Below are positions 43,053 to 51,736 of a DNA stretch of 64,000 nt, piece after piece (the first letter of the stretch is position 1; each line of letters opens with the position of its first letter). The position numbers and the translations under genes are program-made. The notes under the pieces are model-generated. The model was not told the DNA's origin and did not search any database. It worked only from the letters and a program-made list of their open reading frames with translations. The stretch is from Sporomusa acidovorans (GTDB lineage: Bacteria > Bacillota > Negativicutes > Sporomusales > Sporomusaceae): NCBI RefSeq assembly GCF_900101845.1, contig NZ_FNAM01000002.1:1-64000 (forward strand), read 5' to 3'.

Positions 43053-43292
43053 TCAGTCATTTACCTCAACTTCCAGGGCAAAACGGGGTACCTGCTTGCC
43101 AGCCACTTCCACCGTCTCGCAAAACATGGTCTTGGGCCTAACCCATAACCCGTATTTACCGTACAGCGCCCGGTAGACAATCAAGGGTTCCATGGTTTCA
43201 CTATGGCAAGCCTCACCGATAACCTGATACAAATTTCCTTTATAATGACGGTATATTCCTGGTTTTACTTGTAATTTTCTCTCTTCAGGCAT
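43053..43292 (-). CDS. DUF1653-domain protein
   Basis: 79 residues matching the small DUF1653 family: PGIYRHYKGNLYQVIGEACHSETMEPLIVYRALYGKYGLWVRPKTMFCETV. AAAGGAGGG before the ATG. Function unknown. It follows ribU by 16 bases on the same strand. Confidence 0.9.
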   Translation of the reverse strand: MPEERKLQVKPGIYRHYKGNLYQVIGEACHSETMEPLIVYRALYGKYGLWVRPKTMFCETVEVAGKQVPRFALEVEVND

Positions 43293-43308
43293 GAGTACCC
43301 TCCTTTCG

Positions 43309-43887
43309 TTAATGCAGGATGGGAGACAGCTTTTTATAAACTAATAAAGTAATTACCGCTACCATTATACCTTTAAGCAGATTAAACGGCACGATAGCAA
43401 AGACGATAAATGTTTTGAGGTCAACAATCAGCGGATTGACTGCCCGTCCCATGTTAATAATAGCCTCAGGGGGAAAGTGCAATGCTGATTGATATAACGG
43501 GAGAAGAACCCAATAATCGACAGCCGCCGCCACCAACGTCATAATGACTGTTCCGGCAGCAAGGGCTATAACGGCCCCGCTGCGATTTTTCTTATAACGA
43601 TAAATAAAAGCCGCCGGAACCACAAACCCTGTGCCAACCAAAAAATTGGCGATCTCGCCGATTCCCGCGGTTTGGGTGCTGCTTACATGTAAAATATTTT
43701 TTACCAGCACGATCAAACACCCGGCCAGCGGTCCTATGGCAAAAGCACCAATAATAGCCGGTATGTCACTAAAATCCAATTTCAAAAAAGTCGGCATAAA
43801 AAGCACGGGAAAGTCCATTAACATTAAAATTGTAGCCGCACTTGCCAAAATAGCGACTCTTGTCATGTAAGCCATCTTACTATGCAC
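43309..43887 (-). CDS. ribU: ECF transporter S component, riboflavin type (RibU)
   Basis: 192 residues with six hydrophobic helices. The FLKLDFSDIPAIIGAFAIGPLAGCLIVLVKN motif is characteristic of RibU. It binds riboflavin/FMN and works with an energy-coupling EcfA/A'/T module encoded elsewhere. Start is GTG 43887 behind GGAGGGG. No FMN riboswitch is present in the short upstream gap. Confidence 0.87.
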   Translation of the reverse strand: MHSKMAYMTRVAILASAATILMLMDFPVLFMPTFLKLDFSDIPAIIGAFAIGPLAGCLIVLVKNILHVSSTQTAGIGEIANFLVGTGFVVPAAFIYRYKKNRSGAVIALAAGTVIMTLVAAAVDYWVLLPLYQSALHFPPEAIINMGRAVNPLIVDLKTFIVFAIVPFNLLKGIMVAVITLLVYKKLSPILH

Positions 43888-43943
43888 GAACTTACTACCC
43901 CTCCATTAGAAAAACCGCTAACACCGAAAAAGCAAACTTTCGA

Positions 43944-44234
43944 TTAATGCAGCAATTGTGATTGATCAGCCGTAATATGCAAAGCCTCACCAACAAAACC
44001 GGCCAACACTGTTTCCATAACGGTCTCATGTACGGCCATAATATCTTCCATTTCCAAGCCGTGCCGCAGGTTCATATATTCAAATACCTGAGCTAATCCT
44101 TCCGAATAAACCTCCTGGGCCTCAGCCGGCAGCTTGCCCCTAAGCACATCATAATAAAGCACCCCATAACGTTTGCTGATATCCTGCAAATGAAGGGCCA
44201 GCAAATAACGATAATCATCAATCATATCCATCAT
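43944..44234 (-). CDS. Uncharacterised helical protein
   Basis: 96 residues if the ATG at 44234 is used (GGGAGAG 9 bases upstream); a longer frame reaches 44288. Acidic and helical (MIDDYRYLLALHLQDISKRYG...GLEMEDIMAVHETVMETVLAGFVGEAL). No domain recognised and no membrane segment. Confidence 0.65.
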   Translation of the reverse strand: MMDMIDDYRYLLALHLQDISKRYGVLYYDVLRGKLPAEAQEVYSEGLAQVFEYMNLRHGLEMEDIMAVHETVMETVLAGFVGEALHITADQSQLLH

Positions 44235-44452
44235 GCTAGTTTCTCTCCCTTTTAAATCCATAAGTATCAGAATATCTTCAATCACCAATACAATTTATTA
44301 TATAGTTCGCAATGAATTGCTAAAATTCCTACATAGTTTTTTCTATTGCCTTAGAAATATAACCTACCATACCGCCCAGCTGGGTGAAAACGACAAAAGC
44401 CTCCTGGGCGACATCAGGCTGTGGATGAAACGCTAAATTGCGGCTTATTTGA

Positions 44453-44490
44453 CAAAAAAAGACTGCCCTACAGCTTTTAACTATAGGGCA
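44453..44490 (-). terminator. Terminator of the secreted-protein gene
   Basis: Minus strand TGCCCTA...TAGGGCA stem followed by CTTTTTTT, beginning 7 bases after the stop at 44497. Confidence 0.85.
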
Positions 44491-44496
44491 ATATTA

Positions 44497-44970
44497 TTAG
44501 CCATTTACGATTTCATGGATTAATAGAACCTTTAACCAGGAAGTAAAAAATTCATCTTTCGTCTCATAACCTCGATCATCGTCACGAAGGAGAACGAAGC
44601 TTCCATTGCGCATAAAGCCAACGCTGACGAGTTCATCTGAATCATCATAGAACAAAATAGCATCATGGATGCGTCTTCCCTGATAGTAAAATTTCCTGCC
44701 ATGATCCTGCCATTTATAAGCATGTAATCCGGGAAAACGCTCACTCAGCCGGCGGTCATAGATCCGTTCCAAACCAGGATTGGCTCGTCCTATTCGATCT
44801 CTGTGTTCGTGCCAAGCAAACGGCATTGTCCGCGCCGGTACATATTGTACTCTTTGCCATCTGCCGTTGTTGAAATGGTTCTTTGACCAATCATGGTGCT
44901 GCTTGGCGCTAACGCTGGAACCCATTGCCAATACAAAAACCGCAAGAACTAAAAGTACTATTTTCTTCAC
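44497..44970 (-). CDS. Secreted protein, unknown
   Basis: 157 residues, start GTG 44970 after AGGAGGG. Signal peptide of about 22 residues ending SVSAK. The mature part is rich in His, Arg, Asp and aromatic residues (HHDWSKNHFNNGRWQRVQYVPARTMPFAWHEHRDRIG) with no cysteine. Probably periplasmic. No family recognised. Confidence 0.75.
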   Translation of the reverse strand: MKKIVLLVLAVFVLAMGSSVSAKQHHDWSKNHFNNGRWQRVQYVPARTMPFAWHEHRDRIGRANPGLERIYDRRLSERFPGLHAYKWQDHGRKFYYQGRRIHDAILFYDDSDELVSVGFMRNGSFVLLRDDDRGYETKDEFFTSWLKVLLIHEIVNG

Positions 44971-45147
44971 TGTCTCATCCCTCCTTTTGTAGTAATTTTA
45001 TCCACGACCTATGACAAAATTGTGACAATCCGCTAGGACTTAAGGTTCAACTTGGTGAATCTATATACACGAGTTTACCGGCGGGTAGTATTATACATAC
45101 CTTATTCGGCTTTTAATCTCAAATTTATTTTTATAGGAGGAATCGTC

Positions 45148-45432
45148 TTGAAAAAATACCCTGTTATAACCAAATTGATCTTGCTGCTTATCCTGGTCCT
45201 ATGTATAGCCTTGCCTGTGCAAGCCGTTTTTTCGGCATACACTAATGTTGACAAAGTAAACATGTTTTCTGAGCCAACCCCTTCCGCTACCGTTGTTGAG
45301 GTTTTAAAAATTGGCGATATTGTTAAAGTACTTGATAAATCTGAAGACGGCGAATTCTGGAGAGTAGAACACAAAGGGCATCATGGCTGGATAAAAAGTT
45401 ACCAGTTAAGTCCAAAAGATCACCGCTATTAG
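45148..45432 (+). CDS. Exported SH3-like domain protein
   Basis: 94 residues from TTG 45148 (AGGAGG 7 bases upstream; the frame back to 45052 lacks a start signal). Signal peptide KKYPVITKLILLLILVLCIALPVQA, then a bacterial SH3 (SH3b) domain: VNMFSEPTPSATVVEVLKIGDIVKVLDKSEDGEFWRVEHKGHHGWIKSYQL. Such domains bind cell wall. Single gene with its own terminator. Confidence 0.85.
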   Translation: MKKYPVITKLILLLILVLCIALPVQAVFSAYTNVDKVNMFSEPTPSATVVEVLKIGDIVKVLDKSEDGEFWRVEHKGHHGWIKSYQLSPKDHRY

Positions 45433-45561
45433 AAGCGGCAGAGTCCTGTCTAAATGCTGCGGCACAACAAGGAAACTTCGATGATAGCAGAGCCAATAGG
45501 AGAAAATGCTTGCTATTGATAGCTAAAGGGCCAGGATTGGCCCCGTAACCATGACACAACT

Positions 45562-45617
45562 AAAAAGCGGCTCTAACTTTGAACAGACTGGCCGGTCAAA
45601 GTTAGAACCGCTTTTTT
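45562..45617 (+). terminator. Terminator hairpin
   Basis: AAAGCGGCTCTAACTTTGA and TCAAAGTTAGAACCGCTTT arms with a 13-base loop, then TTT. About 130 bases after the SH3 gene and 23 bases from the small minus-strand gene. Confidence 0.85.
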
Positions 45618-45639
45618 CTTTTTATTACCCATCGATGTG

Positions 45640-45747
45640 TTACCATCGGTCAGTCCTAAATAAATTATTATACACTACCATTACAATACCGCTAAAGCAT
45701 AGACCTAAAACACCCAAGGCGCACAACGAAAATAAATAATCAATCAT
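45640..45747 (-). CDS. Possible 35-residue membrane peptide
   Basis: Starts MIDYLFSLCALGVLGLCFSG, one hydrophobic helix, then IVMVVYNNLFRTDRW. GGGAGG lies 9 bases before the ATG and a terminator-like hairpin lies downstream on its strand. Real but unknown, or chance. 45748-46094 shows nothing else. Confidence 0.45.
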   Translation of the reverse strand: MIDYLFSLCALGVLGLCFSGIVMVVYNNLFRTDRW

Positions 45748-46094
45748 TTTCCACAGCCTCCCATGTTTTAGTTTCCTAATAAAAGGATAACACACTATGT
45801 AAAATAATTCCACGGACAAAAGTCCTAATTTTTTAGTATTTATCGCCTATATCGACAAAATCCTACTCTTTATACCGAAATTTGGTAATCACCAATAGCC
45901 TTGTATAGTTTAATTTCCATATTTATAGGCAAATTCCATCTCCTGTCATACTTTTGTCACATTTTAATGGTATTCTTTGGGTAAACCGAAAGCATAATCC
46001 TTATTTCTTTCATTGGCCGTACTGGACTGCTTCCGGTATGTGGGTGTATACTTTTTTTTATATAACCCAATATGATCTTAAGGGAGGATTCTCT

Positions 46095-46613
46095 ATGAAA
46101 AAGAAAATACTAACTATGCTTGCAGGAACTATGTTGGCTACAAGTGTCAGCTTTGCTGCTCCTATAACTGACTTACAGCAAGGTCAAACTTCGATTGGTT
46201 ACAACCACTATAACTTGTCCCACGATATGGACGACGATAGTTTCTACCTGGAAAGTGCTGTAAGCAATAAATTTATTCTTGGGGCAGAAAGAAATTCCTA
46301 CGATGGCTTCCATTCCACAGATATTTATGCTCAATACAAGCTGGATCCGAATATCCGCCTCATTGTTGGCAACCGTGACTATAGTTTCGATGGCAGCAAA
46401 ATGTTTTACGGTATCGGCGGCGTCGCCAACTTAGCTCCTAAACTGGATGGCTATGCTGGGGTGACAACAAGCAGTGTCTTTACAGAGTGGCAAACAGGCC
46501 TCAATTACAAACTGGATAACCAATTAGCACTTCATCTTGGCTATAAATCCACTAATTATGATGATGGCCCCACCGACGACGGAATAGGCTTCGGCGCAAG
46601 CTATAAGTTCTAA
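46095..46613 (+). CDS. Outer-membrane beta-barrel protein
   Basis: 172 residues from ATG 46095 (GGGAGG upstream). Signal peptide KKKILTMLAGTMLATSVSFA, then alternating strand pattern typical of an eight-stranded barrel (TSIGYNHYNLSHDMDDDSFYLESAV, DIYAQYKLDPNIRLIVGNRDY, WQTGLNYKLDNQLALHLGYKS) ending in GASYKF with terminal Phe. Resembles YfaZ-like small barrels. Supports a diderm cell envelope. Confidence 0.82.
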   Translation: MKKKILTMLAGTMLATSVSFAAPITDLQQGQTSIGYNHYNLSHDMDDDSFYLESAVSNKFILGAERNSYDGFHSTDIYAQYKLDPNIRLIVGNRDYSFDGSKMFYGIGGVANLAPKLDGYAGVTTSSVFTEWQTGLNYKLDNQLALHLGYKSTNYDDGPTDDGIGFGASYKF

Positions 46614-46661
46614 GCTTGTTAAAAATAATCTAGGCTTAAAGACTCAATAACCGATCATAAT

Positions 46662-46708
46662 AAAACTACCAGAAAAAGTCTCTTACCGACTTTGCTGGTA
46701 GTTTTTTA
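46662..46708 (+). terminator. Terminator of the barrel-protein gene
   Basis: AAAACTACCAG and CTGGTAGTTTT arms, with an inner AAAGTC/GACTTT stem, then T-run. Confidence 0.88.
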
Positions 46709-46782
46709 TTTATAGTATCACCTGTCCGGTAACTCTTTCGCAACTCGCGAATATAGTATATCAACAAAACAAGAGCCGGGGG

Positions 46783-47028
46783 ATGAATATGAAATATGAA
46801 GATCTTGACGATATGCTTATTTTCATCATACTGCTCAACTTGCTCGGCAACTTTCTCACTCTGTTCGCCGCTCTATTTCAGCAAAGATGTGATAAAAAGA
46901 AAGATCACGAACAGGAAGAATCTAAAGAAAAATTTAAGCGGGAACTTGCTGATTTACATACTCGGATAGCTTCCTTGGAGAAAGAATTAGGCTCTGCCGC
47001 AAAAATCAAATATAACCCTAGCCATTGA
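46783..47028 (+). CDS. Small membrane-anchored coiled-coil protein
   Basis: Up to 81 residues (ATG 46783 or ATG 46789, the latter better spaced from GGGGG). One N-terminal hydrophobic helix (DDMLIFIILLNLLGNFLTLFAALF), then a charged coiled coil (DHEQEESKEKFKRELADLHTRIASLEKEL). Unknown function. Its end overlaps the converging gene by 11 bases. Confidence 0.65.
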   Translation: MNMKYEDLDDMLIFIILLNLLGNFLTLFAALFQQRCDKKKDHEQEESKEKFKRELADLHTRIASLEKELGSAAKIKYNPSH

Positions 47029-47296
47029 CATTGTCACGCAATTCATCCCGCGTATATGCATCGTCCCTAAGGTTACTCCACTTCTGGTTATTAGCATCCT
47101 CCTGGCAAAATTGCAAATACAAATCCGCTACAGCGATGGCTGCCTGCTGCTCACGTATCGTTAAGCCGGCGTTAACGGCGATAGCCGCCATTTCCCTGCC
47201 CACGGTTGACACAAGCTCCTGTCGTTTTGACGGTAAAAGCCCAATAATTGCCGGAACTGACTGCGCAAGTTCGATTTGCTTTGCCTTTAAATTCAT
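47018..47296 (-). CDS. Uncharacterised helical protein
   Basis: 92 residues, AGGAG 7 bases before the ATG. Helical and soluble (PSKRQELVSTVGREMAAIAVNAGLTIREQQAAIAVADLYLQFCQ). No family recognised. Confidence 0.65.
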   Translation of the reverse strand: MNLKAKQIELAQSVPAIIGLLPSKRQELVSTVGREMAAIAVNAGLTIREQQAAIAVADLYLQFCQEDANNQKWSNLRDDAYTRDELRDNVNG

Positions 47297-47489
47297 TAAG
47301 CTTCTCCTCCCAAATCACTATATATAACGTACTAAATTTAGTGTAACACTAATTTATTGGAATTTAGTTTACTTAAGCCATCAGACTCTGCTCCCGGCTT
47401 CTATATCCGTTATGCCCAATAAAAAAAAATACCCGTGACCGATTTCGGCAACGGGCTGTTTTCAACAGCACTATATATGTATATGTTAA

Positions 47490-47552
47490 CGGAGACGTGC
47501 GGAATTTATTGTCCGAGGGGGAGGCCCGCACGTCTTCCGTAGTTTTTTAACT
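47490..47552 (+). other. Stable stem-loop in a 390-base gap, possible small RNA end
   Basis: ACGGAGACGTGCGG (47489-47502) pairs with CCGCACGTCTTCCGT (47526-47540, one bulge) around a GA-rich loop, followed by AGTTTTTTAA. It is the form of a strong plus-strand terminator, but no plus-strand gene precedes it closely, so it may end a small RNA. Another weaker hairpin with CCCGT/ACGGG lies at about 47431-47453. Confidence 0.4.
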
Positions 47553-47686
47553 CGTTAAGCTAAGTATAACTATTTATTTTTAGAATTCTTTTAGAAAACT
47601 TTAGCAAATGATATAATCAGATCTATATACAGCATGTTAAAGATTTTTTAATAACTCGCAAATTTATTATACGAGGAGTGATTCAA

Positions 47687-48328
47687 ATGGACACAAACTA
47701 TCGAATCGCTTATAACAAAGGCTGGCAAGACGTCAAACAAAAAGATCCTGTGCAAATCGCTGCCCAGATGGCAGTTACTTATTTACCTGATACCCAGCAA
47801 TTCATCGTCCCCTTCCTTAACCAAAACTACCTGTTAGATCTAAAGCAAGAAACGATTGCATGCCAAGCGGATGGAAAAACGCCTGAGATTGAAGCGGCAA
47901 TTTTGCTGCTTCATTACCTGTCTTTCTTTCAGAGCAAGGCAGAAGTGACAAACAAATGGGTAAGCCTTAAAGAAATCCCTCATGGCGGCAGCCTATTTTA
48001 TCCCGCATTCCATAAAACAGCAATCCATGATTTAATTACTGCGTTTGGCCAGCAACCGCAGCTGTTGCACAAGTGCGCCCCCATCCTGGGCGGACAAGCA
48101 GCAACCTTTGGTGATGCCTCCGCTATATTCCAAGTTTTTCCCAAAATACCGTTATGTGTGATTATCTGGGAAGGCGATGAAGAGATTGCCGCCAATGCCA
48201 CCTTATTATTTGATCCGTCTATCACCTACCTTTTGCATATTGAAAGTGTAATCGGGTTGGGAGGATATCTTGCCAAACGGCTTGTCCGCCTGGCTGTCCC
48301 GCAAAAAGCATCTTACATCCAGGCCTGA
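47687..48328 (+). CDS. DUF3786-domain protein
   Basis: 213 residues from ATG 47687 behind GAGGAG. Family features include the early NYRIAYNKGWQD, FIVPFLNQNYLLDLKQETI, AILLLHYL, and the C-terminal IPLCVIIWEGDEEIAANATLLFDPSITYLLHIESVIGLGGYL. The family is found in anaerobes often near corrinoid/methyl or CODH-related genes; function unknown. It faces a decayed chemotaxis gene. Confidence 0.85.
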   Translation: MDTNYRIAYNKGWQDVKQKDPVQIAAQMAVTYLPDTQQFIVPFLNQNYLLDLKQETIACQADGKTPEIEAAILLLHYLSFFQSKAEVTNKWVSLKEIPHGGSLFYPAFHKTAIHDLITAFGQQPQLLHKCAPILGGQAATFGDASAIFQVFPKIPLCVIIWEGDEEIAANATLLFDPSITYLLHIESVIGLGGYLAKRLVRLAVPQKASYIQA

Positions 48329-48337
48329 TTAAACAAC

Positions 48338-49624
48338 TTAGCACTTCCTCGGCCACAACAGCAAAGCCACGTCCCTGTTCGCGCGCGCGCCGCCTCAATG
48401 GCGGCATTCAAAGCCAACAGGTTTGTCTGGCTGGCAATACCCGCAATAGCATCCACGATCTGCCCGATCTCCTTGGAGCGTTCCCTTAATTTCGCAACTA
48501 CCTCAGCCGATTTGGTGACAGTTTGTTCGATTTGCGTCATTTGCGCCACTGCCTGATCCACCGACTTATTGCCTTCCTGCGCTTTGCTGGCCGCCTGAAT
48601 GGATTGTCCCGATATCTCATTGGTATTGGCGGCAACTTGCTGGATACTGGCGGACCTCTGCTCAATCACCGCAGAGGTTCATTAACAGAATTCAACTGTT
48701 CTTCGGAGCCTTTTGCCACGTCGGTAATCGAACCCGCAATTTGACCGGCGGCCTGGGCCGACTGATCAGCACTGGCCGTCAGTTCCTCCGAAGCAGCCGC
48801 CACTTGTTCGGCCGATTCACTCACCTGTTTCATCATGCCGCGAACACTGCTGCGCATATCGGCTAAAGAATCCGCCAATTGACCGAATTCGTCTCTACTG
48901 GCAAAGCTACGCGGTTTATCCCGAAAGTCCCCCGTAGACAGCTCCCGGCTAAAAGCTAACAGTACATTTATCGGGTTGATGATCAGCCTGGAGATATAAA
49001 AACCGGTCAGCATTAACAGTAAGCACGCTACCAACTGTATTCCGAGCATCCATCTTTTTGCATGCTCAAAATCCACGTCATTCTGATTGTTTATCTGATC
49101 CGCCCTTTTGGTATTATACTCCGCCAGTGCCAATAGCTGCTGATTAAAGGCGTCCAGTTGGGGAACGACTTGCTGCCTATATACCTCATATGCCTCTGTT
49201 TTTCGGTTCTGCATTGCCAGTTGAATCAACCCACCCCTGTCTTGTCTATAAGCTTGCAGCAACGTCTTAAGCTTGTTTAAATTTTCAACCTCAAATGAAT
49301 CCAGTTTTGTTTTTTCATACTCAGACAAGTTGGCATTAAATTTTTCCGCAAGGTTGTCTATATCGGCCTTAAGTTCCCGGTTTCGCTTATCGTCAGCGGT
49401 AATAACCAGTTCCAATAAATCAGCCTGAATTGCTTTAACGTAGCTTCTATTCTCATTTAGTGCCGCAATTGGCAGAAGCATATCCGTATACATTCCGGTC
49501 ATATCCTCGTTGGCTTTCAGCAAATAATGATAGTCACTATAACTGATGATACCCAAGGATAATAACGCAATCAATACCAAAATTCCGAGTTTGAAACTTA
49601 TTTTGATGTTATTAAGAACTTCAT
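48338..49624 (-). pseudogene. Methyl-accepting chemotaxis protein, decayed
   Basis: Read on the minus strand from ATG 49624 (AGGAGG upstream). The N-terminal MKF.NNIKISFKLGILVLIALLSLG is broken by a frame change near 49612. A four-helix sensor, second membrane helix (residues about 185-205), HAMP and start of the signalling domain follow. A one-base loss near 48668 (AATGAACCTC for the expected AATGAAACCTC) ends the frame. The signalling tip [13 protein letters not shown] is broken again near 48388 in a CG-dinucleotide run. After FAVVAEEV the family sequence stops, so the C-terminal signalling half is missing. Three frame lesions plus truncation make a sequencing artefact unlikely to explain it all. 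Confidence 0.85.
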
Positions 49625-49750
49625 TTCAATATCCTCCTGTTTATTATTTGTCATGACCTCTGGGTAACACTGGCAGCTTTTTATGTTTGGCATGTGCAGC
49701 CCTTTCGCATCCCCCATCCCTCCTTTCAGTTATACCCCCGGATAATGAAA

Positions 49751-49792
49751 AAAAGGCCGACTAGCCCCTTGGGGCTGTCGACCTTTTTCTGA
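49751..49792. terminator. Hairpin upstream of the decayed chemotaxis gene
   Basis: AAAAAGGCCGACTAGCCCC and GGGGCTGTCGACCTTTTT form a near-complete stem with A and T flanks. Either a bidirectional terminator or a leader attenuator. The rest of 49625-49899 has no gene. Confidence 0.6.
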
Positions 49793-49899
49793 CCTGTTAG
49801 TTTCAGAACATTGGATCATTGTGCGAGCCTATTAAATTTTTAGTTTTTAATAACATTGAGTGTTGCTTGCTGAAAACAGGCTAATTGACCCGGATTAAC

Positions 49900-50704
49900 T
49901 TAACCACAAACTTTTGAAGACATCAAGGTATCGCCGTTTACGGCAAATTCTCCTGACGAAAAAACAAAGGAAATACTGCTATTATTCTCTATGTCAATGA
50001 TATTTATATTGTTGGTAGTCACACCGTCAGCCAAATAAATTGAGGTAAAGGCTTCATGCAGATTATGTTCGGCAATTCTCTCAACGCATTTGGCATTAGA
50101 CAGGCTTTTTGCCGCAAATAACCTGTCACCTCTTGATAGCAAGCCTTGTATCAAATAAACCATAAAACCCGGCCTCATCAGTATCGCTTTTGTTCTCTCC
50201 GGTCCTCTGCCGGTAAGATAGCGGAGTTTTTTTGCCAGCAAGCCTGCCTGTTGCTCCACTATGCTTTGACCTTCGGTATCAAGCTTACCGAAAGTCGGTT
50301 TTTCAAAAATGGTGATAATAAACAATCGATACTGGCCATCCAAATAAATTTATAATCCAAATAAAGAATCGTCTGCCGATATTGTTGTTCAAATTCCCCA
50401 TAAAAGTATTTTCGGATAATATTTCGAATAAGTGGCCGTGCCTCTGACTCTCTCCGCTGTATTACAGGGGGATAGCCGATTTCCTGAAAAAATTCAGTTT
50501 CCCAATAGGGCAGCCAACCGCATCCATAAGCCTGATATTTGCCCTGGTTACTATTGATTTTACTTTTAAAGGAAATAAATGATGTTGGTAACGCAGCTCG
50601 TCTAGGCGCCGCTGCGAGGTTTTTATCTCATCTTCTTCCCGAAATATGTTCACAAAGGTTCCACCGTTCAAAATTGAGTTGTATATTTTTAGCTTATTCG
50701 CCAA
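49900..50704 (-). pseudogene. Decayed gene, C-terminal part DUF2294-like
   Basis: Three minus-strand frames join into one ~268-codon protein: 50704-50462 (ending KLNFF), then about 50490-50340 (EFFQEIGYPPVIQRRESEARPLIRNIIRKYFYG), then 50343-49900 (GQYRLFIITIFEKPTFGKL...GPERTKAILMRPGFMVYLIQGLL). The first break is in a T-run. The second is a 17-base tandem duplication: ATCCAAATAAA occurs at 50338-50348 and 50355-50365, and removing one unit restores TILYLDGQYRLF. The C-terminal part resembles DUF2294-type proteins; the N-terminal part is unrecognised. Confidence 0.55.
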
Positions 50705-51196
50705 AAGATTACAAATTCCTTTAGGAATAAATATTTTTAATATTGTAAATATTGCTTTTTAAAACGATACTATCTTTTTTCGCAAGATAGTAAATAAAAT
50801 AGTGCAACAAGGAAAAAATGTTAATTTTTCAGTTTTTGAGCCTTATTATTAATGAGTATTAATAATTTTTTTAAAATTGTTAATTTTGCGGAAGGACTTT
50901 TTCTGTTAAGCGCGAATGGTACTACCATACATTATTTGCAAAATTATGTCGAACTCCCTTCGTTTTTATGTTACTATATTCGACAAAAATTAACGTATAA
51001 TTTTTTCAACGGGCATAAAGTCCATTTTATGCTGCGCCGTCTTTGTAATTTCCTGAAAAATCAGTCTTTTTATTTAAAAGACCAAGGGAACCCTTGATTT
51101 TTTTGCATCCCGGCTATCCGGGATAGTACTGGCAAAGGAGGTCAACTATTACATCAGCTGCGAACAATAACTAAGAAGGGGAGTGTTTCAGTAAAA
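50705..51196. other. AT-rich intergenic stretch
   Basis: Only an 81-codon plus-strand frame without a ribosome site is present and I do not accept it. Small hairpins at about 51083-51096 (CAAGGGAACCCTTG, then TTTTTTT) and 51108-51122 (CCCGG/CCGGG) precede the HbpS/GlcG gene; the first has terminator form. Confidence 0.4.
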
Positions 51197-51673
51197 ATGA
51201 AAAGAAAAGTCATCTGTATGCTCGTATTCTGTATGGTTATGGTTATGGGATTTGCCTCAGCCGCACAAGCTGCTCCCGTCGTAAACTTGGAAAAAGCCAA
51301 AAAGATGATTTCCGCCGCTGAGCAAAAGGCACTGAAAATCGGTTGTCCGATGGTCATTACCGTTGTTGACGAAGGCGGAAATATGGTTGCTCAGCATCGC
51401 ATGGACGGAGCACTGTTAGCCAGTATTGATATTTCTCACGGCAAAGCCTATACTGCAGTGGCTCTCAAAATGTCTACTGAAAAGCTTGCTACTTTAACTC
51501 AACCTGGCCAGATGTTGTTTGGAATTAATACGACTGATAAAGGACGAATTGTAATTTTTGGCGGCGGTCTGCCGATTATGGAAAATGGTCAGATAGTCGG
51601 CGGAATTGGTGTCAGCGGCGGTTCAGTGGAACAGGATGTTTCTGTTGTAACGGCAGGGCTGGCCGCTTGGTAA
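51197..51673 (+). CDS. Exported GlcG/HbpS-family heme-binding-type protein
   Basis: 158 residues. Signal peptide to about residue 26 (ASAAQAAPV). The mature part matches the GlcG/HbpS family: VNLEKAKKMISAAEQKALKIGCPMVITVVDEGGNMVAQHRMDGALLASIDISHGKAYTAVALKM and the glycine-rich IFGGGLPIMENGQIVGGIGVSGG. Members bind heme, cobalamin or unknown small molecules. Ribosome site GGGGAG is somewhat distant. Confidence 0.88.
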   Translation: MKRKVICMLVFCMVMVMGFASAAQAAPVVNLEKAKKMISAAEQKALKIGCPMVITVVDEGGNMVAQHRMDGALLASIDISHGKAYTAVALKMSTEKLATLTQPGQMLFGINTTDKGRIVIFGGGLPIMENGQIVGGIGVSGGSVEQDVSVVTAGLAAW

Positions 51674-51701
51674 AAAACTGAAAAAACATGTAGGAAATAC
51701 C

Positions 51702-51736
51702 GGCCTGAGCTTTTTGTGCTCAGGCCATTTATTTTA
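51702..51736. terminator. Terminator after the HbpS/GlcG gene
   Basis: GGCCTGAGC and GCTCAGGCC arms, TTTTTGT loop, then ATTTATTTT. It overlaps the end of the converging regulator gene. Confidence 0.88.

Noticed and set aside
43888..43943. FMN riboswitch before ribU
   Set aside because: The gap is only about 55 bases and has none of the conserved FMN-element strings.
50852..51097. 81-codon plus-strand frame
   Set aside because: AT-rich stretch, no ribosome site, no recognisable composition; probably chance.
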